Below, piece by piece: positions 49,687 to 58,558 of a stretch of 64,000 nt of DNA. The DNA is from Rathayibacter sp. SW19 (GTDB lineage Bacteria; Actinomycetota; Actinomycetes; Actinomycetales; Microbacteriaceae). The first letter of the stretch is position 1. Each line of letters opens with the position of its first letter. The notes under the pieces are model-generated. The model did not search any database and was not told the DNA's origin. It worked only from the letters and a program-made list of their open reading frames with translations. The DNA lies in assembly GCF_030866825.1 (NCBI RefSeq), contig NZ_CP133020.1, forward strand, positions 434,001 to 498,000, read 5' to 3'. Both the position numbers and the translations under genes were made by a program.

Positions 49687-50546
49687 CCACGTCAACGACC
49701 GCTCGCCGGAGTAGCCGGTGGGCTAACATCCTCCGGGGCATCCCGAGATGGGTGTTCATCGTCCTTTCGGCCCTACTCGTGCTCCCGCCCGTGGCATGGA
49801 TTCTCTCGACTTCCCTGAAGCTCCCGGCCAACACCATCCAGTTCCCGCCGAATTGGATCCCGGACCCGTTTTCTTTCGCGAACTACGCCGGTATCTTCAC
49901 ACCGACGAACATGCGCTTCTTCCTCAACTCGTTGATCTACTCGTGCGGTTCGATCGTTCTCGCCCTCGCGATCTGCATCCCCGCGGCATACGTCGCGACC
50001 AGGTTCCGCAGCCGTCGCATGGAAACCGTGATGACCGGAATCCTCGTGCTATCCATGGTCCCCGCCATCGTCGTCTTCATAGCCCTGTACTCCATGTTCG
50101 TGAAGACGGCGCTGATCAACACGTACCCTTTCCTCATCGTCGTGTACGCGGCGATCATCTGCGGGCAGACCATCCTCTTCATCCGAAACTTCATCGAGAA
50201 CATTCCTCTTGAAATCGAAGAAGCTGCGGCCATCGACGGATGCTCGCGTGTGCAAATCCTGTGGCGGATCGTCCTCCCTCTCATCCGCCCCGGCATCGCC
50301 GCTATCGCGATCTTCATCTTCGTGTTCGTCTGGAATGACTACCTGGTGGGCACCGTCCTCGCCACGACTCAAGACATGAAGACGGTTCAGAATGGCATCG
50401 TGCAGTACCTCCAAACGGGGTACGGCGCGTTCTGGGGCCTCTTCGCAGCCTTCGTCACTGTCGCATTCATTCCCGTACTGGCGCTGTTCGCACTGTTCCA
50501 GCGCTGGTTCATCGCGGGGCTGACATCCGGTGGGGTGAAGGGATGA
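49683..50546 (+). CDS. ABC sugar importer, permease 2 (locus 2)
   Basis: A 287-residue MalG-like permease with six helices and the EAA motif PLEIEEAAAIDGCSRVQILWRIVLPLIRPG (about residues 176-205). The start ATG at 49683 overlaps the end of permease 1, and its stop overlaps the next frame by 4 bp. The frame is open upstream for a long distance, but that part is a shadow of permease 1. Confidence 0.9.
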   Translation: MTTSTTARRSSRWANILRGIPRWVFIVLSALLVLPPVAWILSTSLKLPANTIQFPPNWIPDPFSFANYAGIFTPTNMRFFLNSLIYSCGSIVLALAICIPAAYVATRFRSRRMETVMTGILVLSMVPAIVVFIALYSMFVKTALINTYPFLIVVYAAIICGQTILFIRNFIENIPLEIEEAAAIDGCSRVQILWRIVLPLIRPGIAAIAIFIFVFVWNDYLVGTVLATTQDMKTVQNGIVQYLQTGYGAFWGLFAAFVTVAFIPVLALFALFQRWFIAGLTSGGVKG

Positions 50547-50773
50547 GCGAAGCGATCCGGGTGGCGGTCATCGGCGCGGCCGGGTGGGCCGGGAGTCGTC
50601 ATGCCCATTCTTTCCTTGCGAACGGTGCGCGGGTCGTCGCCCTCATTCGCAGACAGGCGGAAGCTGGGCTCCTGAACGCCGGTGGACAGCGTCCAACGGC
50701 TGGATATCGGCAAGCGCTGCGAGCGACTGAGATCGCAGACGCGATTCTGGCAGAGGTGCGAGAGCGGGTATGA
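50543..50773 (+). pseudogene. Internally deleted Gfo/Idh/MocA oxidoreductase
   Basis: The 76-residue frame joins the N-terminal NAD-binding strand of a MocA-type dehydrogenase (IRVAVIGAAGWAGSRHAHSFLANGARVVALIRR) directly to what looks like its last 30 residues (QRPTAGYRQALRATEIADAILAEVRERV). Some 250-300 residues, including the EKP catalytic region, are missing, with the frame preserved. It still overlaps the genes on both sides by 4 bp, so translation coupling through the operon is kept. It cannot be an active dehydrogenase. Confidence 0.75.
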
Positions 50774-51765
50774 GCAAAGCAAGAACTGTCATCATCGGTG
50801 CATCGCACTGGCACGTTCCGCTCTACGCCCAGGCGATCGCGGATCGGCACGAAGTGCTCGGCGCCTCTGATCCGGATATGCCTCGGGTCGAACCCCTGAG
50901 CCACCTGTGGGGGGGCACGCTGCACTCCTCATGGGAGGAGCTGCTGGCAAACTACGACGACATCGAGTTGGCATACGTCTCCGCACCTCACGACACGATG
51001 CGCACTATCTGCCTAGCACTCATCGAGCGAGGGGTTCCGCTCGTCGTTGAGAAGCCGGCCGGTATCTCGCTCCACCAAGTGGTGGAGGTTCGGCGGGCCG
51101 CCGAAGCAGCCGGCGTACCGATCGCCGTCCCCCTCGTGCAGCGAGGCGGCCCCGTGGAGCAGTGGCTCGGCAAGGCGGGGAGCTCCGTCTACGAGAGCAC
51201 TCAGTTCATCGCCGGACCCCCCGACCGATACCCGATCAGCGGCAATCCCTGGATGGTGGAGCTCGAGCGTGCCGGAGGCGGGTGCATGATCAACCTGGCG
51301 CCCCACTTCGTGGACTTGTTCCTTCAGTCCTCGGGAGCTCAAGAGGTCACCGTGACAGCGGCAATCTCCGCCAAGCTGCATAGCGGGGAGGTCGAAGACT
51401 ACGCCTCGCTCACCCTCGCCACCCCCGACGGGCGGGTCGCGACCGTCCAGGTGGGCTACGCCTTCCCAGCCTCGCCGCTGAAGCGCCATTGCGCGTATAT
51501 GCGGATCGGCGCCGAGGGAACGGCGACGATATGGTCGGATGGAAGCGCATCCTTCACGTCCACCGGCGGCCTCACCGAGACATCGCAACTCAACGTGGAC
51601 AGCGACCCCCTGTACGAACCGTTCGTCAACAAGGTGGCCGACCAGTTGACCCACGGGTTCGAGGGGCTTCCGGGGATTCAGGACCTGGAAGCGACGATGA
51701 CCGTCGTCTGGGATGCGTATTCAAGGGCAGGTCTAGGGGGTATCGGTGTCCAACTACAGCATTGA
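50770..51765 (+). CDS. Gfo/Idh/MocA-family dehydrogenase A
   Basis: The 331-residue protein has an N-terminal Rossmann fold (TVIIGASHWHVPLYAQAIADRHEVLGASDPD), the family motif VEKPAGISL (about residues 96-104), where the Lys helps catalysis, and a C-terminal beta-sheet domain with GGGCMINLAPHFVDLFLQ. These enzymes oxidise or reduce hydroxyls of sugars and cyclitols with NAD(P). It is coupled by short overlaps to the deleted homologue before and the LacI gene after. Confidence 0.85.
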   Translation: MSKARTVIIGASHWHVPLYAQAIADRHEVLGASDPDMPRVEPLSHLWGGTLHSSWEELLANYDDIELAYVSAPHDTMRTICLALIERGVPLVVEKPAGISLHQVVEVRRAAEAAGVPIAVPLVQRGGPVEQWLGKAGSSVYESTQFIAGPPDRYPISGNPWMVELERAGGGCMINLAPHFVDLFLQSSGAQEVTVTAAISAKLHSGEVEDYASLTLATPDGRVATVQVGYAFPASPLKRHCAYMRIGAEGTATIWSDGSASFTSTGGLTETSQLNVDSDPLYEPFVNKVADQLTHGFEGLPGIQDLEATMTVVWDAYSRAGLGGIGVQLQH

Positions 51766-52738
51766 CGAGGTGGCAGCCGCGGCAGGCGTGCACCGTTCGA
51801 CGGTTTCGCGCGCATTCTCGCGCCCTGAAGCGGTTAAGCAGGAAACGCGGGATCACATCCTGAAGGTCGCCGCCTCGATGGGCTATACGATGAGCCCGCT
51901 CGCGCAGGCGCTTCGTACCAAGAGCAGCACTCTGGTGCCGCTCATCGTCCCGGACATCACCAACCCATTTTTCGCAGAGCTGGCGAAGACGATGACCGCG
52001 GTTGCCGGGGAGCGCGGCTACCAGCTGGTGCTGTGCGTCACCGAGAACGAACCCGGGGCGACAGCTGGATACCTTCACGCTATGCAGTCGATGTATGCGC
52101 CGTTCGGGGTGATCGCACCCTCGACGCGGGTGGACCCGGCCGAGTTCGTGCAGTTCGGCTTCGGTAACCGCCTGGTCGTCATCGACCGTATCGAGTCGGA
52201 CGTTCAGGTGCCCACCGTGACCGTCGACAGCGCGAAGGGAATCGAGCTGGCGTTCGACCATCTGCTGGAGCTTGGCCACACCTCGGTCGCCTACGTCTCG
52301 GGTATCCCTGGAACACACACGGCTGCAGATCGGCGCGCCGCCTACCAGGACCTTGCTGCGCGGCATGGGATGACCCCGATCGAGCTGGACAGCGGCATCG
52401 GCGCGCATGCCGGAGCGCGTGCCGCGCAGGATCTGGCGACGATGGACCATCGGCCTTTAGCGGTGATCGCGGCGAACGACATGGTCGCGTTCGGCGTCAT
52501 CAGCGCACTCGGCACATACGGCCTCTCCGTGCCCGATGACGTCTCGGTCGTCGGCTACGACGGCCTTCTCCTCGGCGCGCACATCAACCCGCCGCTGACG
52601 TCGGTGCGGCAGCCGATCGCCGAAATGGGCCGGATCGCCATAAGCCTGGCCGAGCGCGCCTCGCAGAACGGCGAGGTCGAGCACGTGATCCTGCAGCCGG
52701 AACTGCTCATCCGTTCCTCGACGAGGTCTGTGCGATGA
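51746..52738 (+). CDS. LacI-family regulator of locus 2
   Basis: The 330-residue protein has the LacI helix-turn-helix SIDEVAAAAGVHRSTVSRAF, the hinge MGYTMSPLAQALRTKSSTLVPLIVPDITNPFF, and a sugar-binding-type effector domain. It begins at a GTG inside the previous gene and overlaps the VOC gene by 4 bp, so it is part of the operon it probably controls. The three TGCAACCGATCTCA-type sites upstream of the importer fit its family consensus. Confidence 0.88.
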   Translation: MSNYSIDEVAAAAGVHRSTVSRAFSRPEAVKQETRDHILKVAASMGYTMSPLAQALRTKSSTLVPLIVPDITNPFFAELAKTMTAVAGERGYQLVLCVTENEPGATAGYLHAMQSMYAPFGVIAPSTRVDPAEFVQFGFGNRLVVIDRIESDVQVPTVTVDSAKGIELAFDHLLELGHTSVAYVSGIPGTHTAADRRAAYQDLAARHGMTPIELDSGIGAHAGARAAQDLATMDHRPLAVIAANDMVAFGVISALGTYGLSVPDDVSVVGYDGLLLGAHINPPLTSVRQPIAEMGRIAISLAERASQNGEVEHVILQPELLIRSSTRSVR

Positions 52739-53286
52739 GCTCGACGCGAATGCCCGGACTCCAGTATGTGGACCATGCGGCCTACACGGTTCCGGATCTC
52801 GACGAGGCGGTGTCCTTCTTCGTCGACGTTCTCGGGGCAGAAGAGCTGTACCGCTCCTCGCGCGGTCCGGATGCGGCGTTCATGCCTGCCAACTTCGATG
52901 TGCCCTCCGACGCCGCCCTCGAACTGTCGATGCTGAGAATGCCGCCCAACCTGAATATCGAGCTGTTTCGGTGGCAGACCGTGGAACGTCGAACGGAGCA
53001 CCCCCGTCACAGCGACCGAGGTGGTCATCACCTCTGCTTCGCCGTGGACGACGTCGATCGGGCCGTCAGTCATCTACAGCAGATCCCCGGCGTGCGCATC
53101 CTCGGCGAACGCAAAGAGGTCGCCGGGGATAGTCCTGCCGTCGCGGGCAATCGCTGGATCTACTTCCTCACACCTTGGGGTCTTCTGATGGAGTTGGTTG
53201 ACCGCTCCCGCGTGCAGAGCCCCCCGAACTTTGTTGGACCGGCGGACTGGATCCGCCCCATCGAAAGAAGAACCACTTCCTCATGA
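52735..53286 (+). CDS. VOC-family (glyoxalase/dioxygenase fold) protein
   Basis: The 183-residue protein has two VOC modules: QYVDHAAYTVPDLDEAVSFFVDVLGAEELYR at the start, with the first metal His, and HHLCFAVDDVDRAVSHLQQIPG then YFLTPWGLLMELVDR with a Glu ligand. It would bind a divalent metal and act on an alpha-keto or enol compound (lyase, isomerase or dioxygenase). It is coupled to a TIM-barrel isomerase (4-bp overlap). In 3-dehydroshikimate dehydratases of corynebacteria these two folds are fused, which gives one possible reading of the pair. Confidence 0.8.
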   Translation: MSSTRMPGLQYVDHAAYTVPDLDEAVSFFVDVLGAEELYRSSRGPDAAFMPANFDVPSDAALELSMLRMPPNLNIELFRWQTVERRTEHPRHSDRGGHHLCFAVDDVDRAVSHLQQIPGVRILGERKEVAGDSPAVAGNRWIYFLTPWGLLMELVDRSRVQSPPNFVGPADWIRPIERRTTSS

Positions 53287-54173
53287 TCATCGCCGGACAC
53301 ACGCTCGGAACACCGGGCATGACACTCCAGGAAGCGATCCGCCTGTTCAAGACGGCAGGACTGGACGCAGCGGAAGTCATCTACCAAGACGCGTACCCCG
53401 CCGCAATCTCTCCTTCGGACAAGAAGTCGGCGCAGCACGCAGCCGCTGTTGCCCACGATGAAGGCCTCCCCATCGTCGCGCTGACCCCCTACACGACGAG
53501 CATCAACAGCCTCGACGTCGAGAGCTGGCAAGCTGGTATCGACGAGTTCCGGGGATGCATCGAGGCAGCGCACGAAGTGGGCGCCGCGCGCGTCCGGGTC
53601 TACGCCGGCGCCTGGCAACCAGGGGCAGCCGATTACAGTGCGCACTGGGAACGGCTCAGCGCGGCGCTGAGCGTCCTGGCGGTCGACGCGCAGCAGGCCG
53701 GCGTGGTGTTGTGTGTCGAGAACCACTTCGGAACCATGACACAGACGGCGTCCGACACCGCCCGCCTGGTTCGCGAAGTCGACTCACCGGCCGTGCGTGT
53801 GCTCTACGATCAGGCCAACCTGACGTTCACACACGACGAGGACTGGATTCAGGCCTTCGCCGTTCAGGGTGACCTGATCAGCCACGTCCACGTGAAGGAC
53901 CTCATCTTCAAGGACCGCAACGCTCCGTTCCGGGCTTCGGACACCGCCCGGGTCAAGGCGGATGAACGCGCGATCCGCTCTCGTGTCGTCGGCACCGGCA
54001 GCGTGCCCTGGGCGGACATCATCCAAGAGCTCTCGCGCCGCGGATACGACGAGGTGCTGACCCTCGAGTACGAATACCGTTGGCACCCGCAGGATCTCCC
54101 TGGCCCTGCTACGGGATTCGCCGACTCCGCCCGGGCGGTGCGCGCGATCCTCTCCGCGGTGGTGTCCCAGTGA
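53283..54173 (+). CDS. TIM-barrel sugar isomerase/epimerase A
   Basis: The 296-residue protein belongs to the xylose-isomerase-like TIM-barrel family. The metal-binding residues are seen in order at strand ends: Glu in VVLCVENHFG (about 144), Asp in VLYDQANL (about 178), His in SHVHVKDL (about 200) and Glu in LTLEYEYRW (about 263). Members are ketose epimerases, inosose dehydratases or dehydroshikimate dehydratases. It overlaps the VOC gene before and the MocA gene after, and should act on the keto sugar made by the dehydrogenases. Confidence 0.85.
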   Translation: MIIAGHTLGTPGMTLQEAIRLFKTAGLDAAEVIYQDAYPAAISPSDKKSAQHAAAVAHDEGLPIVALTPYTTSINSLDVESWQAGIDEFRGCIEAAHEVGAARVRVYAGAWQPGAADYSAHWERLSAALSVLAVDAQQAGVVLCVENHFGTMTQTASDTARLVREVDSPAVRVLYDQANLTFTHDEDWIQAFAVQGDLISHVHVKDLIFKDRNAPFRASDTARVKADERAIRSRVVGTGSVPWADIIQELSRRGYDEVLTLEYEYRWHPQDLPGPATGFADSARAVRAILSAVVSQ

Positions 54174-55156
54174 CCGCTGGGCCGCTCCGTGTCGGTGTAG
54201 TCGGCGTAGGCAACATCGCGACGATCGCGCAACTGCCGACCCTCGTGGCCCGTGACGATGTCGAGCTGAGTGCCGTGGTCACCCGCAAAGCGGATCCGCA
54301 GCCGCTGATGCGCCGGTGGGGCTTCGGACGGGCCTATTCGACGGTTGACGCGATGCTGGAGGCGGAGACCCTCGATGCGGTGTTCATCCTGACGCCGCGT
54401 TCGGAGCATGTGGAGGCCACACGTTCTGCTTTGGCGGCCAGAGTCGACGTCTTCTGTGAAAAGCCGCTGGCCACCCGCACGGAAGACGCACTGTCCCTCG
54501 CGCAGCAAGCAGACGAGGGCGGCCGCATCTTGATGGTGGGATTCAATAGACGCTTCGCCCCCGTCTACGAGGCCGGCCGGGAAGCATTCAGCGCGCGCGG
54601 CGCATCCTTCTGCGTCGCGCAGAAGAACCGAGCCGGCTCTGAATACCGCGCGACGTTCGAGAACGCCATCCACATGGTCGACCTTCTGCGCTGGTACTGC
54701 GGAGGCGAACCGGTGGAGGTGAACGCCCACCCCGCCGGCGACGACCCGTGGCAGGAAGACGGCGTCAGCGCGCTCATTCGATTCGACAGCGGCAACACCG
54801 GCGTGCTGATGGCCGCGCGAAATGCGGGCGCCTGGAGTGAGAAGCTCGACGCCTACGGCGACGGTGTGACAGCAACTATTTCAGCCCCCGACAGCGTCGC
54901 GATCACGCACGACGGTCAGACGACTGTTCGGGAGATGTCATCGGAGGCGTTCGGGTGGGCAACCGCGACCCAGACCTTCGGCTTCGCCGGCGCCGTGAAC
55001 CACTTCCTCGATCGCGTCCGGGATCGCAAGCAGCCACTTACCTCGGGTGCGGAGGCAGCCAAAACGCAACAGCTGCTGGACCGCATCCTGTCGGCGGCAG
55101 GGCTGCCGGTTGAAGAGCAGCCCGGTCGCGCCTGGTCCAGCCACGCGAAGAAGTAG
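54170..55156 (+). CDS. Gfo/Idh/MocA-family dehydrogenase B
   Basis: The 328-residue protein starts at a GTG that overlaps the previous stop (GTGA). It has the Rossmann loop VGVVGVGNIATIAQLPTLVAR and the catalytic region VFCEKPLATRTEDA (about residues 98-111). MVGFNRRFAPVYEAGREAF and NAIHMVDLLRWYCGG follow, where the His is usually catalytic. It is expected to oxidise a sugar or cyclitol hydroxyl. Codon use and spacing are like its neighbours. Confidence 0.87.
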   Translation: MTAGPLRVGVVGVGNIATIAQLPTLVARDDVELSAVVTRKADPQPLMRRWGFGRAYSTVDAMLEAETLDAVFILTPRSEHVEATRSALAARVDVFCEKPLATRTEDALSLAQQADEGGRILMVGFNRRFAPVYEAGREAFSARGASFCVAQKNRAGSEYRATFENAIHMVDLLRWYCGGEPVEVNAHPAGDDPWQEDGVSALIRFDSGNTGVLMAARNAGAWSEKLDAYGDGVTATISAPDSVAITHDGQTTVREMSSEAFGWATATQTFGFAGAVNHFLDRVRDRKQPLTSGAEAAKTQQLLDRILSAAGLPVEEQPGRAWSSHAKK

Positions 55157-55174
55157 CACGGGAAGGATTTCACG

Positions 55175-55933
55175 TTGTCTATACAGAATCGGATCGTCCT
55201 CGTCACGGGCGCGAACGGCGGCATCGGCAGCTCGATGGTCTCGGCTTACGCTGAAAGCGGAGCAACTGTCATCGCCTCGGATCGCGGCGGGGAGAAGCCC
55301 GAGGCAGCAGTCGCATACTTCGACCTCGACGTAACGGATGAGCGAGCGACGGCAGCTGCTGTCGCCGACATCATCGACCGCTACGGCCGGATCGACGCGC
55401 TGGTTCATGCCGCCGGCGTGCTGGGGGAGACCCCCGACCCGCTGAAGACCAGCACGTCCGAGTTCGCGCGCATCATGACGATCAACGCCACCGGCACCTT
55501 CACCATCGTCCGTGAAACTGCGCAGGCGATGCTGGATCACCAGATCAAGGGAACAATCCTGCTGTTCTCGTCGGTGGCAGCCAAAGAGGCTCGCCGGACT
55601 TATCTGCCCTACAACGCGAGCAAGATCGCCGTGCTCCACATTATGTGGTCCATGGCTCAGATCTTGGGACCCTCGGGAATCTCGGTGAATGCGATCACTC
55701 CGGGCCCGGTGGAGACGAACATGTGGGCTCAACTCGCCGACGCCTCGGGGGACGCTGCTGACTCGGCGACGCGTGCACGGGCGGAGCGTGCCGCCCAGCT
55801 GCCGATGCAGCGGTTCGCGCAGCCGGACGAGGTCGCGAGTGCGGCGCTGTTCCTCACGGATCCCCGGAATCGGTACATCACCGGTGTCAGTCTCGACGTT
55901 GCGGGAGGTGCGCACCTGGGGATGGGTACGTAG
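55175..55933 (+). CDS. Short-chain dehydrogenase/reductase A
   Basis: A 252-residue SDR with the cofactor loop VLVTGANGGIGSSMVSAYAESGA, Asp in YFDLDVTD, NAAG-type AAGVLG, the catalytic Ser in LLFSSVAAKEA and YxxxK in YLPYNASKIAVL, and the C-terminal YITGVSLDVAGG. It uses NAD(P) to interconvert an alcohol and a ketone. It starts at a TTG with GGAAGGA nine bases upstream, 18 bp after the previous gene. Confidence 0.88.
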   Translation: MSIQNRIVLVTGANGGIGSSMVSAYAESGATVIASDRGGEKPEAAVAYFDLDVTDERATAAAVADIIDRYGRIDALVHAAGVLGETPDPLKTSTSEFARIMTINATGTFTIVRETAQAMLDHQIKGTILLFSSVAAKEARRTYLPYNASKIAVLHIMWSMAQILGPSGISVNAITPGPVETNMWAQLADASGDAADSATRARAERAAQLPMQRFAQPDEVASAALFLTDPRNRYITGVSLDVAGGAHLGMGT

Positions 55934-56043
55934 CCCCGCAACTGGGATTGGCCAAGCTACGCGTACCTCGCTGCCGCGGAGAAGCTTACGGCTTAGACAT
56001 CCGTCGCCCGCGTGACCGATTTCAAATACTGATTGGAACCGAC

Positions 56044-56895
56044 ATGAACATGATTATCAACACATTCTCCTACCTGTGGTCAGCGACTGCCGCGGAGGCG
56101 ATCGCGGAACTGTGTGAGAACGGGTACGACACCTTCGAGGTGCCGATCAGCTCACCGCACTGCTGGCCCGACGAGATGTCGGTATCGAAGCGATCCGAGT
56201 CGTTCGAAGACCTGAAGCAACGTGGAGCAAAGATCAGGTCTCTGAATGCTGGTGGGTACGACATCAACCTCGCGAGCCCTGGCGCCAACATGCGACGAAA
56301 GAGCATTGACCACATCACGTCGGTTATCGAACTGGCCGAGGTCTGGGAAGCCTCCGAGGTTGTGATCTCTCCTGGCACAAGGCGCCCCATGATCTCGCCA
56401 CCGCTTGAGAGCGTCCACGGTTGGCTCTACGAGAGCCTGAACGACCTGATTCCCATAGCCAAGCAGGCAGGTGTGCGCTTGCTCTTCGAAAACACACCCT
56501 ATTGCTTCGCTCCTACGATCCAAGACTTGACCGGCATCGTGCACACGGTCAACGACGATTCCCTCAAAATCGTCTACGACGTCGCCAACGCTGCCTACAT
56601 CCGCGAAGACCCTCTGGCAAGTCTGCTCTCACATCACGAATCGATCGCCCTGATGCACATCTCAGATACGGGCTTAGACACCTGGGGCCACGATCCGCTC
56701 GGCACTGGCGTAATCGACTGGAACGGGTTAGGCGAGGCCGTCGAGGCAACCCTCGGCTCGGAAAACGTCGTTCTCGAAATCATCCGCGAAAAAAACCCGC
56801 GGGATGAATTTGACGCGGCGATGCGCTACCTCAAAAGCCGCGGCTGGAACGTCGACGCCGGCACCCACCCGCCAAAGGTCGGGCGCCACACGTGA
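56044..56895 (+). CDS. TIM-barrel sugar isomerase/epimerase B
   Basis: A 283-residue xylose-isomerase-like TIM barrel. Metal ligands are visible as Glu in LLFENTPY, Asp in IVYDVANAA, His in LMHISDTG and Glu in VVLEIIRE. GTGVIDWNGLGEAV near the end is typical of the family. It differs clearly from barrel A and so may act on a later intermediate. The ATG at 56044 is chosen because the first beta strand (MIINTFSYLW) begins there; the frame is open for 32 codons upstream without a ribosome site. Confidence 0.83.
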   Translation: MNMIINTFSYLWSATAAEAIAELCENGYDTFEVPISSPHCWPDEMSVSKRSESFEDLKQRGAKIRSLNAGGYDINLASPGANMRRKSIDHITSVIELAEVWEASEVVISPGTRRPMISPPLESVHGWLYESLNDLIPIAKQAGVRLLFENTPYCFAPTIQDLTGIVHTVNDDSLKIVYDVANAAYIREDPLASLLSHHESIALMHISDTGLDTWGHDPLGTGVIDWNGLGEAVEATLGSENVVLEIIREKNPRDEFDAAMRYLKSRGWNVDAGTHPPKVGRHT

Positions 56896-57005
56896 CTACC
56901 GTTCATCGCCAACGAACTCACCGAATCCCATGGCCGGGACCATCCTAAGTCGTCCAGACACGAACAACGCCCAGAAGGAACCAGAAGAAAGAGGATGAGT
57001 GTGCA

Positions 57006-57797
57006 ATGAAAGCTATAGTAAGCGGCGGAAGTAGTGGCATCGGCGCAGCCGCCTGCCTGAGACTCGCGGAGGCGGCTCTTGCCCGGGGCACCCAGCCGAT
57101 GATCGCGGTGTGTGGACACCAGCAGAACGAGACGCAAAAAGACGTCGTTCGTTCGATTCAGGCAATGGGAGGTACTGCAATTGCCTTGGTAGGCGACCTC
57201 GGCGATCCCGACGTGCCAACCCAGCTGGTAGCAGCTGCAATAGACGAATTCGGCGGCCTGGACGCACTGGTCGCGAACGCCGGAACTGCCAACCCTGTCC
57301 CGCTGAAGGACCTCTCCGTTGACGACTGGGATGACATGTTCTCCGTCAACGTCCGCGGCGCGTGGCTCCTCGCCAAAGAAAGTTACCCGCACTTGAGGGG
57401 CAGCCACGGTGCCGTGTGTTTCACCTCTTCGCAGTCCGGCCACATACCGCACGCCGGATCCGGTGCCTACAGTCCCACTAAGGCCGCGCTGACACTCCTA
57501 GCTCAGACGCTCGCATTGGAATGGGCTCCTGACGGAATCCGTGTCAACGTCGTTTCCCCGGGCATGACTCGCACAGGAATGACCGAAAAAATGTACACCG
57601 ACCCCGAAATCAAAAAGGCCCGGGAATTACTCATCCCGTTGTCGAGAATTGGGGACCCCATCGACATCGCGAATGTCATCGAATTCCTCGTCAGCCCGCT
57701 GTCCGGCTACGTCACGGGGCAAGATATCACTGTCGATGGTGGCTTCTCAATATCGATTCTCAGCCACATTCCCGGTCGGCCAAGCTCAAAGTCCTAA
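57006..57797 (+). CDS. Short-chain dehydrogenase/reductase B
   Basis: A 263-residue SDR with SGGSSGIGAAACLRLAEAA as the cofactor loop, VANAGTANPVPL, the catalytic Ser in FTSSQSGHIPHAG and YxxxK in GAYSPTKAALTLLAQTLALEWAP, and YVTGQDITVDGGFS at the end. It is of the classical NAD(P)-dependent type. It follows TIM barrel B after 110 bp and is the last intact gene before the decayed region. Confidence 0.88.
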   Translation: MKAIVSGGSSGIGAAACLRLAEAALARGTQPMIAVCGHQQNETQKDVVRSIQAMGGTAIALVGDLGDPDVPTQLVAAAIDEFGGLDALVANAGTANPVPLKDLSVDDWDDMFSVNVRGAWLLAKESYPHLRGSHGAVCFTSSQSGHIPHAGSGAYSPTKAALTLLAQTLALEWAPDGIRVNVVSPGMTRTGMTEKMYTDPEIKKARELLIPLSRIGDPIDIANVIEFLVSPLSGYVTGQDITVDGGFSISILSHIPGRPSSKS

Positions 57798-57875
57798 CTC
57801 AGTCGTAATTCCGACGCACCACAGTAACCCGCCACATGGGCTGCCGCAGCACCAACACAACCAAAGGAGAGAAAC

Positions 57876-58130
57876 ATGAAAAACAAACGCTGGGTCCTTT
57901 CCGCAGGAGCACTGGCAGTGGTCGGCATGATGCTCACCGGGTGCTCCGCTTCCGGCGACGCACAGCAAACATCCGGGCCAGTGACGATCTCGTACTGAGA
58001 TTTCATCGACCCCAGTCAGAACACTCCCCGTTCTGCCGCACTGAAGGAGAACATCGTCAATTTCGAGAAGGCGAACCCTGACATCACCGTCGACCTTTCC
58101 GTAGTCTCGCTGGGTGACATGCTGAGTCGA
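57876..58130 (+). pseudogene. Broken duplicate of the locus 2 solute-binding protein
   Basis: From an ATG with AAAGGAGAG upstream the frame encodes a lipoprotein signal (MLTGC, Cys at residue 23) and then SGPVTISY. A TGA stop (57996-57998) stands where the intact copy at 47428 has Trp. After the stop the frame continues DFIDPSQNTPRSAALKENIVNFEKANPDITVDLSVVSLGDMLSR, nearly the same as the intact gene, and homology ends abruptly at 58130. So the gene has both a Trp-to-stop change and a deletion of about 80 percent of its length. Confidence 0.9.
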
Positions 58131-58135
58131 CAAGA

Positions 58136-58440
58136 ACGGTCCTGCTCATGTCCATCCTGCTCAACGCGTACGTCCTTATCCGGACGTACCGATCAGCGAG
58201 GTTAGGGGACGCTGCACGACTGTTGATTCCCGCCGCGATCATTGTGGCGCCAACGCTCCTGACCTGATCGCCTCGACGATCCGGACACCGACGCTCACCC
58301 TGGTATCGGGCATCGTCATTGTGGTTGCGACCGCGCTCGCTTTCAGCCAACTATGGTGGGCGGTCATCGGCCTCATCGTGGAGGCAATCGTCGGGTCGAT
58401 CTTCACCCGCCGCGTCCCGGAGGAATCATCCGCCCCATGA
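58136..58440 (+). pseudogene. Frameshifted fragment of a membrane protein
   Basis: Directly after the break in the binding-protein copy, one frame reads VLLMSILLNAYVLIRTY...ARLLIPAAIIVAPTLL and stops at about 58267. The frame shifted by one base continues DLIASTIRTPTLTLVSGIVIVVATALAFSQLWWAVIGLIVEAIVGSIFTRR to a TGA at 58438. Joined, they give the C-terminal three or four helices of an integral membrane protein of unknown family, probably a carrier, lost by deletion and a frameshift. Confidence 0.6.
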
Positions 58441-58558
58441 CGCTCCTGATTGCAGCTCCGGGCGGACTGAGCGTGATCGCAAACGGGGTTGCTTCGTCGC
58501 TATGACGACGAGATATTCCCCCACAGACGTAATGAACAACGCAACGAAAGCAGGAGAC

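Noticed and set aside
58319..58558. N-terminal extension of dehydrogenase C
   Set aside because: It runs through the frameshifted membrane-protein fragment in the wrong frame; the Rossmann fold begins right after the ATG at 58559.
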